From contig LNEI01000011.1 of assembly GCA_001464455.1 (NCBI GenBank), forward strand, positions 101,148-165,147: DNA of 64,000 nucleotides. Reading direction: 5' to 3'. Position numbers and translations under genes: made by a program. The stretch is from Acidobacteria bacterium Ga0077534. Its GTDB lineage: Bacteria > Acidobacteriota > Blastocatellia > Pyrinomonadales > Pyrinomonadaceae. Shown piece after piece: positions 41,371 through 49,188 of this stretch; position 1 is the first letter of the stretch, and each line of letters opens with the position of its first letter. The notes under the pieces were generated by a model. It worked only from the letters and a program-made list of their open reading frames with translations. It made no database searches and had not been told where the DNA came from.

Positions 41371-42804
41371 ATGAAAAAGATGATACTTATTGCATCCTTT
41401 GCGGTCATGTTGGCTGTGATAATGTCTGCATCTGAAAATGGAGTTCCCACCGGGAGAACCAGTGCCTCTCAGGTTCTGATCCCCCAAGGCGAGACACCGC
41501 CTGACGGTGGCGGCGAATACACCGCCCAGCCAATGGATGAGATAACCGAGGAACAGCGAGAGCAGATCAAACTCGAGATCCGACTGAACATCGAACGGTT
41601 GGAGTATGGAGGAAAGATCGCTCCCGCTTCTCCGGAAGCCGTCCCCCTGATCTGGCCTGTACAAAAGGCTGCGAGCTTTGCGGCATTCAATGTCGATGCG
41701 ATATCGAATTATGTAGACCATAATGCCGCGTTTCCCAATCAACTGCGTGACTGGAACTGTGGGACAAGAACCTACGATGTATCAAATGGCTACAACCATG
41801 CTGGGATCGACGTATTTCTCTGGCCTTACAGCTGGTACACGATGGATCAGCAAGGTGCAGAGATCATCGCCGCCGCTCCCGGTGTGATCGTCAGCAAGAG
41901 TGATGGGAACCCCGACCGCAGTTGTAGTCTGAGTGGGGGTCAATGGAACGCCGTTTATATCCGGCACGCGGATAATTCGATAGCGTGGTACGGCCACATG
42001 AAGAACGGGTCGACAACAACTAAGGCAGTCGGTGAAAGCGTTGCCGCAGGAGAGAAATTAGGTACGGTTGGAAGTTCTGGAAATTCGACCGGCCCGCACC
42101 TTCATTTTGAGTTGTACAACGCGGCCGGCCAGCTGCAAGATCCTTTCCAGGGAACGTGCAACCTGATGAACGCGACTTCGTGGTGGGTCTCGCAGGAGCC
42201 ATATAGAGTTCCTCGCCTCAATGGCCTGACGACAGGCGGAGCTCCTCCCGTTTTCCCAGCCTGTCCGAATCCAGAGACCCCTAACATCAAGACCGTCTTC
42301 GCACCGGGCGAGCAGATCTTCGCCACCGCGTACTTCCGTGACCAACTTCCCAATGTCACTACCACGTATTCGCTGGTACGTCCCGACGGTACGATCGATC
42401 AAACCTGGAACCAGACCATACAGCAAACCTTTAACGCGTCCTGGTGGTGGTGGTCGCGTACCATTCCCGCAAATGCTCCAACCGGCAACTGGAAACTGCG
42501 TGCGGGCTATAGTGGCAATACGTTTGATACGCCTTTTGTCGTGGCTGCTCCGGTCGCGACCGTATCCGGCCGCGTAACGACACCCAGCGGCCAGAATCTG
42601 CGAAACGCGATAGTCACCCTCGTCGATGCGAATAACGTCCGCCGAACCGCTACGACCAGTTCCTTCGGCCTTTACTCTTTCGACAACGTCGCAATCGGCG
42701 CCAGCTACACCATCACCGCCACCACGAAACGCTTTCGGTTCACGCCTCAGGTTAGGACGATAAGCGGGAATCTGTCGAATGTCGATTTTATCGGATTGGA
42801 ATAG
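41371..42804 (+). CDS. Secreted M23-family peptidase with a C-terminal carboxypeptidase-regulatory domain
   Basis: 477 aa. Signal peptide in residues 1-20. Peptidase domain at about 125-255: NHAGIDV (zinc His and Asp), YGHMKNG, and GPHLHFEL (remaining His ligands), as in LytM/lysostaphin enzymes. The family cuts peptidoglycan cross-links or other peptides. A middle beta domain follows (EQIFATAYFRDQLPNVTT...), and the last 85 residues are a CarboxypepD_reg-like repeat (TVSGRVTTPSGQNLRNAIVTL), here likely a spacer or binding module. The insertion FLWPYSWYTMDQQGAE after the first zinc motif is long. Confidence 0.9.
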   Translation: MKKMILIASFAVMLAVIMSASENGVPTGRTSASQVLIPQGETPPDGGGEYTAQPMDEITEEQREQIKLEIRLNIERLEYGGKIAPASPEAVPLIWPVQKAASFAAFNVDAISNYVDHNAAFPNQLRDWNCGTRTYDVSNGYNHAGIDVFLWPYSWYTMDQQGAEIIAAAPGVIVSKSDGNPDRSCSLSGGQWNAVYIRHADNSIAWYGHMKNGSTTTKAVGESVAAGEKLGTVGSSGNSTGPHLHFELYNAAGQLQDPFQGTCNLMNATSWWVSQEPYRVPRLNGLTTGGAPPVFPACPNPETPNIKTVFAPGEQIFATAYFRDQLPNVTTTYSLVRPDGTIDQTWNQTIQQTFNASWWWWSRTIPANAPTGNWKLRAGYSGNTFDTPFVVAAPVATVSGRVTTPSGQNLRNAIVTLVDANNVRRTATTSSFGLYSFDNVAIGASYTITATTKRFRFTPQVRTISGNLSNVDFIGLE

Positions 42805-42921
42805 GCCCGGACTATGGTGATATTAGTTGTTCGTACCCAATGAGTTCCTAGGTTGGTGCAACTAAATAGTACGTTTGACGTGAAGACTAATATATCTAAG
42901 TTTTTTTGAGGTTATCCGATC

Positions 42922-44712
42922 ATGAGAATTCCTGTCCTTTGCACAGTCGCTCTTTTTGCCGGCGGTTTATTTGCCCAAGCCCCTGAGCCGCTCCCTGCTC
43001 CGGTCTGCAACGCCGACTTTGCCCAACTTCTCGTCCAGCAACAGGTAATGGAGGGCAGATCGGTCACCGACCCCGTAAAACGCATCAAGATCCTAAACCG
43101 CTCCGCCGATTTCCTCTGGCCCTTCGACGAACCCACGGCTCGCTCGTATTTCGCCGAGTCATGGAAAATGGCGGACGACCGGTTCAAGGAGACCGGGTTT
43201 GAAACAAAAAAGTCCACTACCAGCACCATCGTGACCTTGCTTCCCGATCAGAGGATGGAGGTGATCCGAGCGATCGCAAAGAAAGATAGCGAATGGGCGA
43301 AGAAGCTCTCGGAGCAAATGCTAAAAGATTACGAAAAGGCGGCTACCGACCGCAAAAGCACGGATCAAACCCGCGAGATCGAAGGCCTGCTTGCCCTCGC
43401 GACGGCGAGTGTCAAAACAAATCCTGAACTAAGCCGCTCCCTTTTTCGCCGCCTGATGCGATACCCGCTGTTCACGCATTGGTTCTTTGCGTTTTATCAG
43501 ACTGCAAAGGATGATGCAGCTTTTGCGAATTCCCTATATTCGGAAGCATTGGCCACTTATCGCAACGCGCCCGTAAGACAGCTTCTCTATCTTTCTGCCT
43601 ACCCATTCGCAAACGAACGAATATTTGGTGCAGACAAATATAGCGTTCATATGGGCCCACAGCCTGACATTGTTCCGAATCCAGATCTGCAGCGGATGTT
43701 CATCGAAACGTTTTTTGCCCGGATCGAGCGGTATGCGGCGAGTGCTGAGGAAATGAATCAGACGCCGGAGAAAAACTATCCGGCTCCGCCGGTCTACATG
43801 GTTTCGGCTCTCCGAGATATGGAACCGATCGTCGTCCAGCAGTTTCCAGATCTGTTGCAGCGACTCTCTGTCGCCAAATCGCAGGCGGCCTCCCTGATGA
43901 GCGCCGAAATGGGCAAGACACTAGAGGAAAGAGATAAATGGACGAGCGGTCTCGGTCAGTCGTTCGACGAAATCCTAGCCGAGATCGAGAAAGCTGACGG
44001 CGAAGGAAAATTGACAGACGGTATGGTACTTCGGCTCTTGACCGGGCAAGGCAGGACGGAAGAGCAGTTCGAAAAGATCCTTCCATGGCTCGACAGAGTT
44101 AAAGAAGAATCTCCGCGTCGCGAAATGACCAATTATTTCTGGTTCTTGCGAGCGAGTCTTGCGATCAAGGAAAAACGTTGGGAAGATGCTGAAAAATTCA
44201 CGGCAAAGGTTCCCGAAGCAGAACACCGGGCGGTATTGATGTTTGAGATGGCCGCGTTGCAAGCTAAGAACGAAAGCGATACATCGATCCTGTTCGAAAC
44301 GCTAAACCGTCTTTCGAAAGTTACGCGGAGTTCCGAGAATTCGGTCTCGAAGGCACAGGTGATCCTAGGCCTCGCGAATATGTATCAAAAGGTCAATCAT
44401 TCAACTGCTCTCGACGAACTGGCCGAAGCGATCCGGGTTACAAACAGCCTGAAAGATCCCGACATATTCATGACGTCCGTTAGGCGCGAGATCAAGGGAA
44501 AAACTTTCACGTTTTTCGCGTCGTTCGGCACACCCGGCTACAATCTCGAAGAAACCTTTGTCGAACTGAGCAAAAAGAATTTCGAAATGTCGCTCGGACA
44601 TGCGAAAGCATTGAATGACCGGTATTTTCGTACGCTCGCAGTCATCGCGGTGGCCAGTAACTGCGTTAAGAATTCGAAGACGACTGCAAAGCCGAAGCCA
44701 AATGCTAACTGA
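42922..44712 (+). CDS. Secreted protein of unknown function, mostly helical
   Basis: 596 aa. Signal peptide MRIPVLCTVALFAGGLFAQ. The rest is strongly alpha-helical with many charged residues, e.g. DPVKRIKILNRSADFLWPFDEPTARSYFAES and LSVAKSQAASLMSAEMGK, suggestive of a TPR/solenoid-type fold. No catalytic motif recognised. GAGG lies about 8 nt before the ATG. Similar large secreted helical proteins of unknown role occur in Acidobacteria (general impression, not a database result). Confidence 0.75.
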   Translation: MRIPVLCTVALFAGGLFAQAPEPLPAPVCNADFAQLLVQQQVMEGRSVTDPVKRIKILNRSADFLWPFDEPTARSYFAESWKMADDRFKETGFETKKSTTSTIVTLLPDQRMEVIRAIAKKDSEWAKKLSEQMLKDYEKAATDRKSTDQTREIEGLLALATASVKTNPELSRSLFRRLMRYPLFTHWFFAFYQTAKDDAAFANSLYSEALATYRNAPVRQLLYLSAYPFANERIFGADKYSVHMGPQPDIVPNPDLQRMFIETFFARIERYAASAEEMNQTPEKNYPAPPVYMVSALRDMEPIVVQQFPDLLQRLSVAKSQAASLMSAEMGKTLEERDKWTSGLGQSFDEILAEIEKADGEGKLTDGMVLRLLTGQGRTEEQFEKILPWLDRVKEESPRREMTNYFWFLRASLAIKEKRWEDAEKFTAKVPEAEHRAVLMFEMAALQAKNESDTSILFETLNRLSKVTRSSENSVSKAQVILGLANMYQKVNHSTALDELAEAIRVTNSLKDPDIFMTSVRREIKGKTFTFFASFGTPGYNLEETFVELSKKNFEMSLGHAKALNDRYFRTLAVIAVASNCVKNSKTTAKPKPNAN

Positions 44713-44725
44713 TCTTTTCATTGCC

Positions 44726-44797
44726 AAAGCCCGCGCGTGAGCAAGGGCGAAACCTTCAACGTGCACGTATCGCCCTCGCTAACGCGCGGGCTTTTGC
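44726..44797. repeat. CAAGGGC-type palindromic element (unit downstream of moaB)
   Basis: AAAGCCCGCGCGTGAGCAAG plus GGCGA on the left; TCGCCCTCGCTAACGCGCGG plus GCTTTTGC on the right as inverted complement. About 72 bp. It lies between convergent genes. Confidence 0.85.
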
Positions 44798-44798
44798 A

Positions 44799-45281
44799 CT
44801 ATGAATGCCGCGTGTCTCCGCTCAACAACCTGATCGCGTGACCGAGAACCGGGCGGATCACCTCGAAACATTCCTCGACTCCCTTCGGTGAGCCGGGGAG
44901 GTTGATTATCAGCGTTTTTCCGCGGATACCGCAGACCGCGCGCGACAGAATGGCCGTCGGGGTTTTATCCGCTGTCTTCAACCGCATCATTTCAGCAAGG
45001 CCGGGAGCTTCTCGTGTGATCACGGCTTTTGTTGCTTCGGGGGTGTTGTCGCGGGAGGCGAAGCCGGTCCCGCCGGTGGTCATTATCAGGTCGATATCTC
45101 CGCGGTCGGCGATCGATATCAGCAGATCGCGGATTTCTTCGAGGTTGTCGGAAACAATACGACGGACCGAAACTTCGGCACCCGTATCTTCCAAAAGCTC
45201 GGCAAGTTTATTACCGGAAACGTCGTTTGACGTGATCCGCGTATCGCTTATCGTGAGGACGGCGGAGAATATCTTTGACAT
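44799..45281 (-). CDS. moaB: MoaB/Mog-type molybdopterin protein
   Basis: 160 aa. MTTGGTGFASRDNTPEAT near residues 65-82 is the MoCF-binding signature, with LPGSPKGVEECFEVI near the C-terminus. The family adenylylates molybdopterin (Mog) or is a related MoaB protein. It may serve the molybdenum hydroxylase at the left end of the window. The gene is bracketed by two copies of the same palindromic repeat. Confidence 0.9.
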   Translation of the reverse strand: MSKIFSAVLTISDTRITSNDVSGNKLAELLEDTGAEVSVRRIVSDNLEEIRDLLISIADRGDIDLIMTTGGTGFASRDNTPEATKAVITREAPGLAEMMRLKTADKTPTAILSRAVCGIRGKTLIINLPGSPKGVEECFEVIRPVLGHAIRLLSGDTRHS

Positions 45282-45309
45282 ATTTTTAGCCTGTTAAGAG
45301 TCCATGAGT

Positions 45310-45388
45310 TGCAGAAGCCTGCATGTAAGCAAGGGCTATTCGCTCTCGTTGGATGTATCGCCCTTGCTCACGCGCGGGCTTTTACACT
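45310..45388. repeat. CAAGGGC-type palindromic element (unit upstream of moaB)
   Basis: TTGCAGAAGCCTGCATGTAA plus GCAAGGGC and its inverted partner GCCCTTGCTCACGCGCGGGC. Same family as 44726-44797 and 61393-61516. Its right edge reaches the stop of the EamA gene. Confidence 0.8.
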
Positions 45389-46274
45389 ATGCCGCCGTTA
45401 CATCGAGTTCGTCCAGCCGCTTCCTTCGCCTGCCGTAAAGAAGACTTAGAAAGACTCCAAGCACGACCAACGACATACCGGCCAGCGATGCGAGGTCCTG
45501 GCCTTCGCCGAAGATGACCCAGCCGATCACGATCGCGTATACCAGGCCGCTGTAATTGATGATAGCAACTCCGGCGATCCGTTCGCTTTGCAGGGCGTTT
45601 GTCAAAAATATTTGGCCGAGCTGTGAGAATATCCCGATCAACAAAAGGTATAGCCAATCCCAACCTTGAGGCGTTTTCCATTCAAATAGAAGGCTTATCG
45701 CCCCGAGCGCGGCACCGACGAGCTGGAAATGCAGAACGACGGTCAACGGATGCTCCTTGCCGCGCATGCTTCGCACCAAGTTATATGCGACGCCCGAGCA
45801 AAATGCCGAGATCAGCCCCATCGCAAGATACAACGGCGAAATGCGCGGATCGAACCGCTCGATCAGCAGCACACCGGAAAATGCGATCGCGTAAAAAAGC
45901 CACTGCGTCGGCAGCACGCCTTCTTTCAGTACGAAAATGGCAATGATCGCGGTAAAGATCGGCGAGACATACTGTATCGTTTGAGCCGACGCGAGCGGAA
46001 TGTTCTGAAGCGTGGTAAAGAAAAAATAAAGCGCGACGGTGCCAAACAGCCCACGCAGGAATAGCATCGTGTGGTTCGTGCCTAGCAGGCTCGCATTAGC
46101 CCGCCTTAGCCCGTAGACGCAAAGGACCGTCGCAACCCCGCAGCGAAAGAAAACGGTCTCCATCGCAGGAATGTGCGCGACCTGCTTGACGCAGACATTT
46201 GCAGCGAAAAATGCGAGAGTGGAGAGCAGCATTGCCCTCACGCCCGGCGTCAGAAATGGCTCTTTTGATCCCAA
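45387..46274 (-). CDS. EamA/DMT-family transporter
   Basis: Ten-helix drug/metabolite transporter, about 295 aa, with two EamA halves: first from LLSTLAFFAANVCVK through PIFTAIIAIFVLKEG, second from LYLAMGLISAFCSGVAYN to GVFLSLLYGRRRK. Substrate unknown. The start is uncertain: the frame extends to 46364, but that part overlaps the Cys-rich FeoB-associated gene. A TTG at 46274 directly after that gene's stop, or the ATG at 46232, is preferred. Located downstream of the feo genes, probably by chance of order. Confidence 0.85.
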   Translation of the reverse strand: MGSKEPFLTPGVRAMLLSTLAFFAANVCVKQVAHIPAMETVFFRCGVATVLCVYGLRRANASLLGTNHTMLFLRGLFGTVALYFFFTTLQNIPLASAQTIQYVSPIFTAIIAIFVLKEGVLPTQWLFYAIAFSGVLLIERFDPRISPLYLAMGLISAFCSGVAYNLVRSMRGKEHPLTVVLHFQLVGAALGAISLLFEWKTPQGWDWLYLLLIGIFSQLGQIFLTNALQSERIAGVAIINYSGLVYAIVIGWVIFGEGQDLASLAGMSLVVLGVFLSLLYGRRRKRLDELDVTAA

Positions 46275-46275
46275 A

Positions 46276-46431
46276 CTACGAATGTAGTTTTTTCGAAGTC
46301 GCGTTGCAACCGCAGTCATCGCCGCATCCGCTCTTTGGCCCAAAGGCCCTGGCCTTTCTAACAAAAGTCAGTCCGATAAAAATCGCAGCAGCAGCGATGA
46401 TAAGCATCACTATTGTGGATTGAATATCCAT
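46276..46431 (-). CDS. FeoB-associated Cys-rich membrane protein
   Basis: 51 aa, not reported by standard length cut-offs. One membrane helix (TIVMLIIAAAAIFIGLTFV) is followed by RKARAFGPKSGCGDDCGCN with three Cys, and it begins 7 nt after the feoB stop. Matches the small Cys-rich membrane proteins that often follow feoB and may help iron handling. It could replace FeoC, which is absent. Confidence 0.82.
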   Translation of the reverse strand: MDIQSTIVMLIIAAAAIFIGLTFVRKARAFGPKSGCGDDCGCNATSKKLHS

Positions 46432-46438
46432 GAATTCC

Positions 46439-48412
46439 CTATTCAAAGCCGAGCAGTTTCCCTATCTGATACGTCGCGAATGCTGCGAGATAGGCGAGGA
46501 TCGTCATGTAGGCAAGCATGAAAAGCGGCCACGTCCACGAGTTTGTCTCGCGGCGGACGATCGCAAGCGTTGACATGCACTGCATCGCGAGTACAAAGAA
46601 GACCATCAACGTCAGCGCCGTAAGCGGTGTCCACGAAGGCCTGCCGTCGTCGCGTTTAGCTTCGCGAACCGCTTGGATCAGCGTTTCCGATTCCTCGTTC
46701 TCGTCCTTTCCGACGTTGTAGATAATGCTCAAGGTCGAAACCAAAACTTCACGAGCCGCAAAACTCGCGATCAAAGCTACGCCGATCTTCCAGTCAAAAC
46801 CAAGCGGCGAAATGACGGGTTCGATAGCGTGGCCAAGTTTACCTGCGTATGAGTTTTTCAGCTGTTCGGATTCTGCCGTAAGAGTAACGCCTTCAGGCGT
46901 TTCAACTGCCCCTACAGAAGTTGCCGCCGGAGGCGTAACCGCCTCACTCGAACTTCGCGGAAAATACATCAGCGCCCACAGCACAATTGATATCGCTAAG
47001 ATCACGGTTCCCGCCCGCTTCAAAAACAGCCAGGCACGCGTGATCATATTCTGGAAAACGGCTCGCAAGTTAGGAACGCGGTATGGCGGCAATTCCATCA
47101 GGAACGGCGGCGGCGGGGCTTTGAGGATGGTTCGTTTCAGGACAAACGCGGCCATTATGGCGACCACAATGCCCAGCGTATACATCGCCAGCATCAGAAC
47201 CGCACCGAGCGAAACAAACCCGAAGACGGTCTGCCCCGCAAAAAATGTGGCGATCATCAGCGTATACACCGGCAGACGGGCCGAGCAGCTCATAAACGGG
47301 GCGATCATGATCGTCGCAAAACGGTCACGTCGATTCTCGATCGTCCTCGTTGCCATGATGCCGGGTATCGCACAGGCAAAGCTGCTGAACAACGGCAAAA
47401 ATGCCTTGCCGTGCAGCCCGACGCCGCTCATCAGCTTATCTAGCAAAAACGCCGCCCTCGCCATATAACCGCTGTCTTCGAGCAGCGAGATAAAGAAAAA
47501 GAGCAGGAGGATCTGAGGAAGAAAGATAACAACACCGCCGACTCCGGCAATGACCCCGTCGGCCACCATGTCCGCGAGAATTCCCTCGGGCAGAAGGCTC
47601 TTGGCAGCGTCAGCCAATCCCCCAAATCCATGTTCCAGCAGATCCATTGGAAGGCTGGACCACGAAAAGATCGTCTGAAAAACCAGCAAAAGAATCCCGA
47701 CAAGTATAACCAGGCCAAAGAATTTGTGGGTCAGCACCCGGTCGATCTTTTCCGAAACCCGATGTCGGCTCTCGTCGTTGTGCTTGACCGTCTCCTGCAC
47801 CACGTGGGCGATGAATTTGTAACGGGCAAATATCTTCCCGTTTTCGGTAGACTCGCTTTCCGCTATAGGCGGCGGTTCCCGATGCGTGCCGATCACTTTT
47901 TCGACAGCCGCAGCGAGTTCGTCGGAGCCGCGGCCCGTCTTTGCGTTTACCGGAACGATCGGCGTGTTGAGTAGCGTGCTGAGCTTATCGATATCGATCT
48001 CATGAAGCTCCCGTTCGAAAACGTCGATCATAGTCAGAGCAATGACCGTCGGCACTCCGAGTTCGAGGATCTGCGTTACGAGATATAGGTTGCGTTCAAG
48101 ATTGGTCGCGTCGACGATCGCGATGACGGCATCGAGCTGCCCGAGGTCATCGCGTTTTCCGCTGATGATCTCGCTGGCGATCTGCTCATCGAGCGATGTG
48201 GCGTCAAGGCTGTAGAGTCCGGGCAGGTCGATCAGCTTGACCTCAGTATCGGCCACGGTCCATGGACCTTCCTTGCGTTCGACGGTCACGCCGGGGTAGT
48301 TAGCGACTTTTTGTTTGAGGCCGGTGAGAGCGTTAAAAAGCGTGGTCTTGCCAGCGTTGGGATTGCCGGCAAGAGCGATGGTCAATGATCTATTCTGTGA
48401 GTTCTCGTCCAT
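46439..48412 (-). CDS. feoB: Ferrous iron transporter FeoB
   Basis: 657 aa. An N-terminal G-protein domain (ALAGNPNAGKTTLFNALTG at residue 13, DLPGLYSLDATS) is followed by a spacer and about 10 membrane helices with two gate repeats, including SSFACAIPGIMATRTI and MAPFMSCSARLPVYTLM. It imports Fe2+ through the cytoplasmic membrane. It follows feoA by 11 nt; the rest of the cluster is the small Cys-rich protein. Confidence 0.96.
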   Translation of the reverse strand: MDENSQNRSLTIALAGNPNAGKTTLFNALTGLKQKVANYPGVTVERKEGPWTVADTEVKLIDLPGLYSLDATSLDEQIASEIISGKRDDLGQLDAVIAIVDATNLERNLYLVTQILELGVPTVIALTMIDVFERELHEIDIDKLSTLLNTPIVPVNAKTGRGSDELAAAVEKVIGTHREPPPIAESESTENGKIFARYKFIAHVVQETVKHNDESRHRVSEKIDRVLTHKFFGLVILVGILLLVFQTIFSWSSLPMDLLEHGFGGLADAAKSLLPEGILADMVADGVIAGVGGVVIFLPQILLLFFFISLLEDSGYMARAAFLLDKLMSGVGLHGKAFLPLFSSFACAIPGIMATRTIENRRDRFATIMIAPFMSCSARLPVYTLMIATFFAGQTVFGFVSLGAVLMLAMYTLGIVVAIMAAFVLKRTILKAPPPPFLMELPPYRVPNLRAVFQNMITRAWLFLKRAGTVILAISIVLWALMYFPRSSSEAVTPPAATSVGAVETPEGVTLTAESEQLKNSYAGKLGHAIEPVISPLGFDWKIGVALIASFAAREVLVSTLSIIYNVGKDENEESETLIQAVREAKRDDGRPSWTPLTALTLMVFFVLAMQCMSTLAIVRRETNSWTWPLFMLAYMTILAYLAAFATYQIGKLLGFE

Positions 48413-48423
48413 TCACGGGCGTC

Positions 48424-48648
48424 CTAGAAACTCACCCTCACCGCGTCTGCTTCGTTACGTCTCATCGCGAGACTGTAGCCGCGAACGCGGATCTCTATCG
48501 GATCGCCGAAGGGAGCAGCCTTTATGACTTCGACCGAAACCCCGGGAACCACGCCCATTTCCATCAGGCGTTTTGTGACGGCATTTTTGTTGTCGACAGA
48601 AGAAACCAGAGCATTTTGCCCTATCGGTAATTCCGTAAGTGTCATCAT
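48424..48648 (-). CDS. feoA: Ferrous iron transport protein A
   Basis: 74 aa SH3-like protein: MMTLTELPIGQNALVSSV...KRLMEMGVVPGVSVEVIKAAPFGDPIEIRVRGYSLAMRR. Required partner of FeoB. It begins directly after the stop of the NTF2-like gene, so the three form one transcript. Confidence 0.95.
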   Translation of the reverse strand: MMTLTELPIGQNALVSSVDNKNAVTKRLMEMGVVPGVSVEVIKAAPFGDPIEIRVRGYSLAMRRNEADAVRVSF

Positions 48649-49089
48649 CTATTTCTTGGGCTTGTTCTCCCAGAGAACATTAACTATTACCCATCTCCCA
48701 TTCATTTTCGCGATATGCATGTAGTCGATCCAGTCACGCATTTCGAGTTTGACCGTCGCGGCGCCGCCGAAGATATCATGGATCGTCACATCTTTCTGCT
48801 GCTCCGCTTTCGGCGTATTTTTGCCAGAACCGCCGCGTGTGCCCTGCACGAGAGCCATCGCGGTCATCTGCCCGAGGCTGCTTTGTCCTTGCGGATTTGT
48901 GCGGGCGATCCGCTTTGCAAGATCCGGACTGAGCGAGCTTTCCATTTTATCGGGGTTGCCTTCGTACCAGCCTTCGGCATAATTGAGAGCAGTACGCTTT
49001 ATCGCTTCGCGGTCGGCGTCCGATTGTCCAAAGATCGAGATAGCCGAAGCTACCAGAAACAAGCTGCAGAACAAGAGAACTCTTCTCAT
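48649..49089 (-). CDS. Secreted NTF2-like (lumazine-binding-like) protein
   Basis: 146 aa from the ATG at 49089, which has AAGGAG 6 nt upstream; an extension to 49170 is rejected. Signal peptide in residues 1-20 (LLFCSLFLVASAISIFGQ). The mature part DADREAIKRTALNYAEGWYEGNPDKME...VKLEMRDWIDYMHIAKMNGRWVIVNVLWENK is typical of putative lumazine-binding/NTF2-like proteins. It is first in the transcript with feoA and feoB; a role in iron uptake is only suggested by position. Confidence 0.8.
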   Translation of the reverse strand: MRRVLLFCSLFLVASAISIFGQSDADREAIKRTALNYAEGWYEGNPDKMESSLSPDLAKRIARTNPQGQSSLGQMTAMALVQGTRGGSGKNTPKAEQQKDVTIHDIFGGAATVKLEMRDWIDYMHIAKMNGRWVIVNVLWENKPKK

Positions 49090-49188
49090 TACAAACTCCT
49101 TCCCACCAAAATAGTAACCTAAATGAAAATCGTTTTCAATTTCATTGAAGAAAAATTGACGCTTTTCCAACGAAAATACGTTGTGAGG

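Noticed and set aside
46275..46364. N-terminal extension of the EamA transporter
   Set aside because: It overlaps, in another frame, the clearly recognisable FeoB-associated Cys-rich gene, and does not look like transporter sequence.
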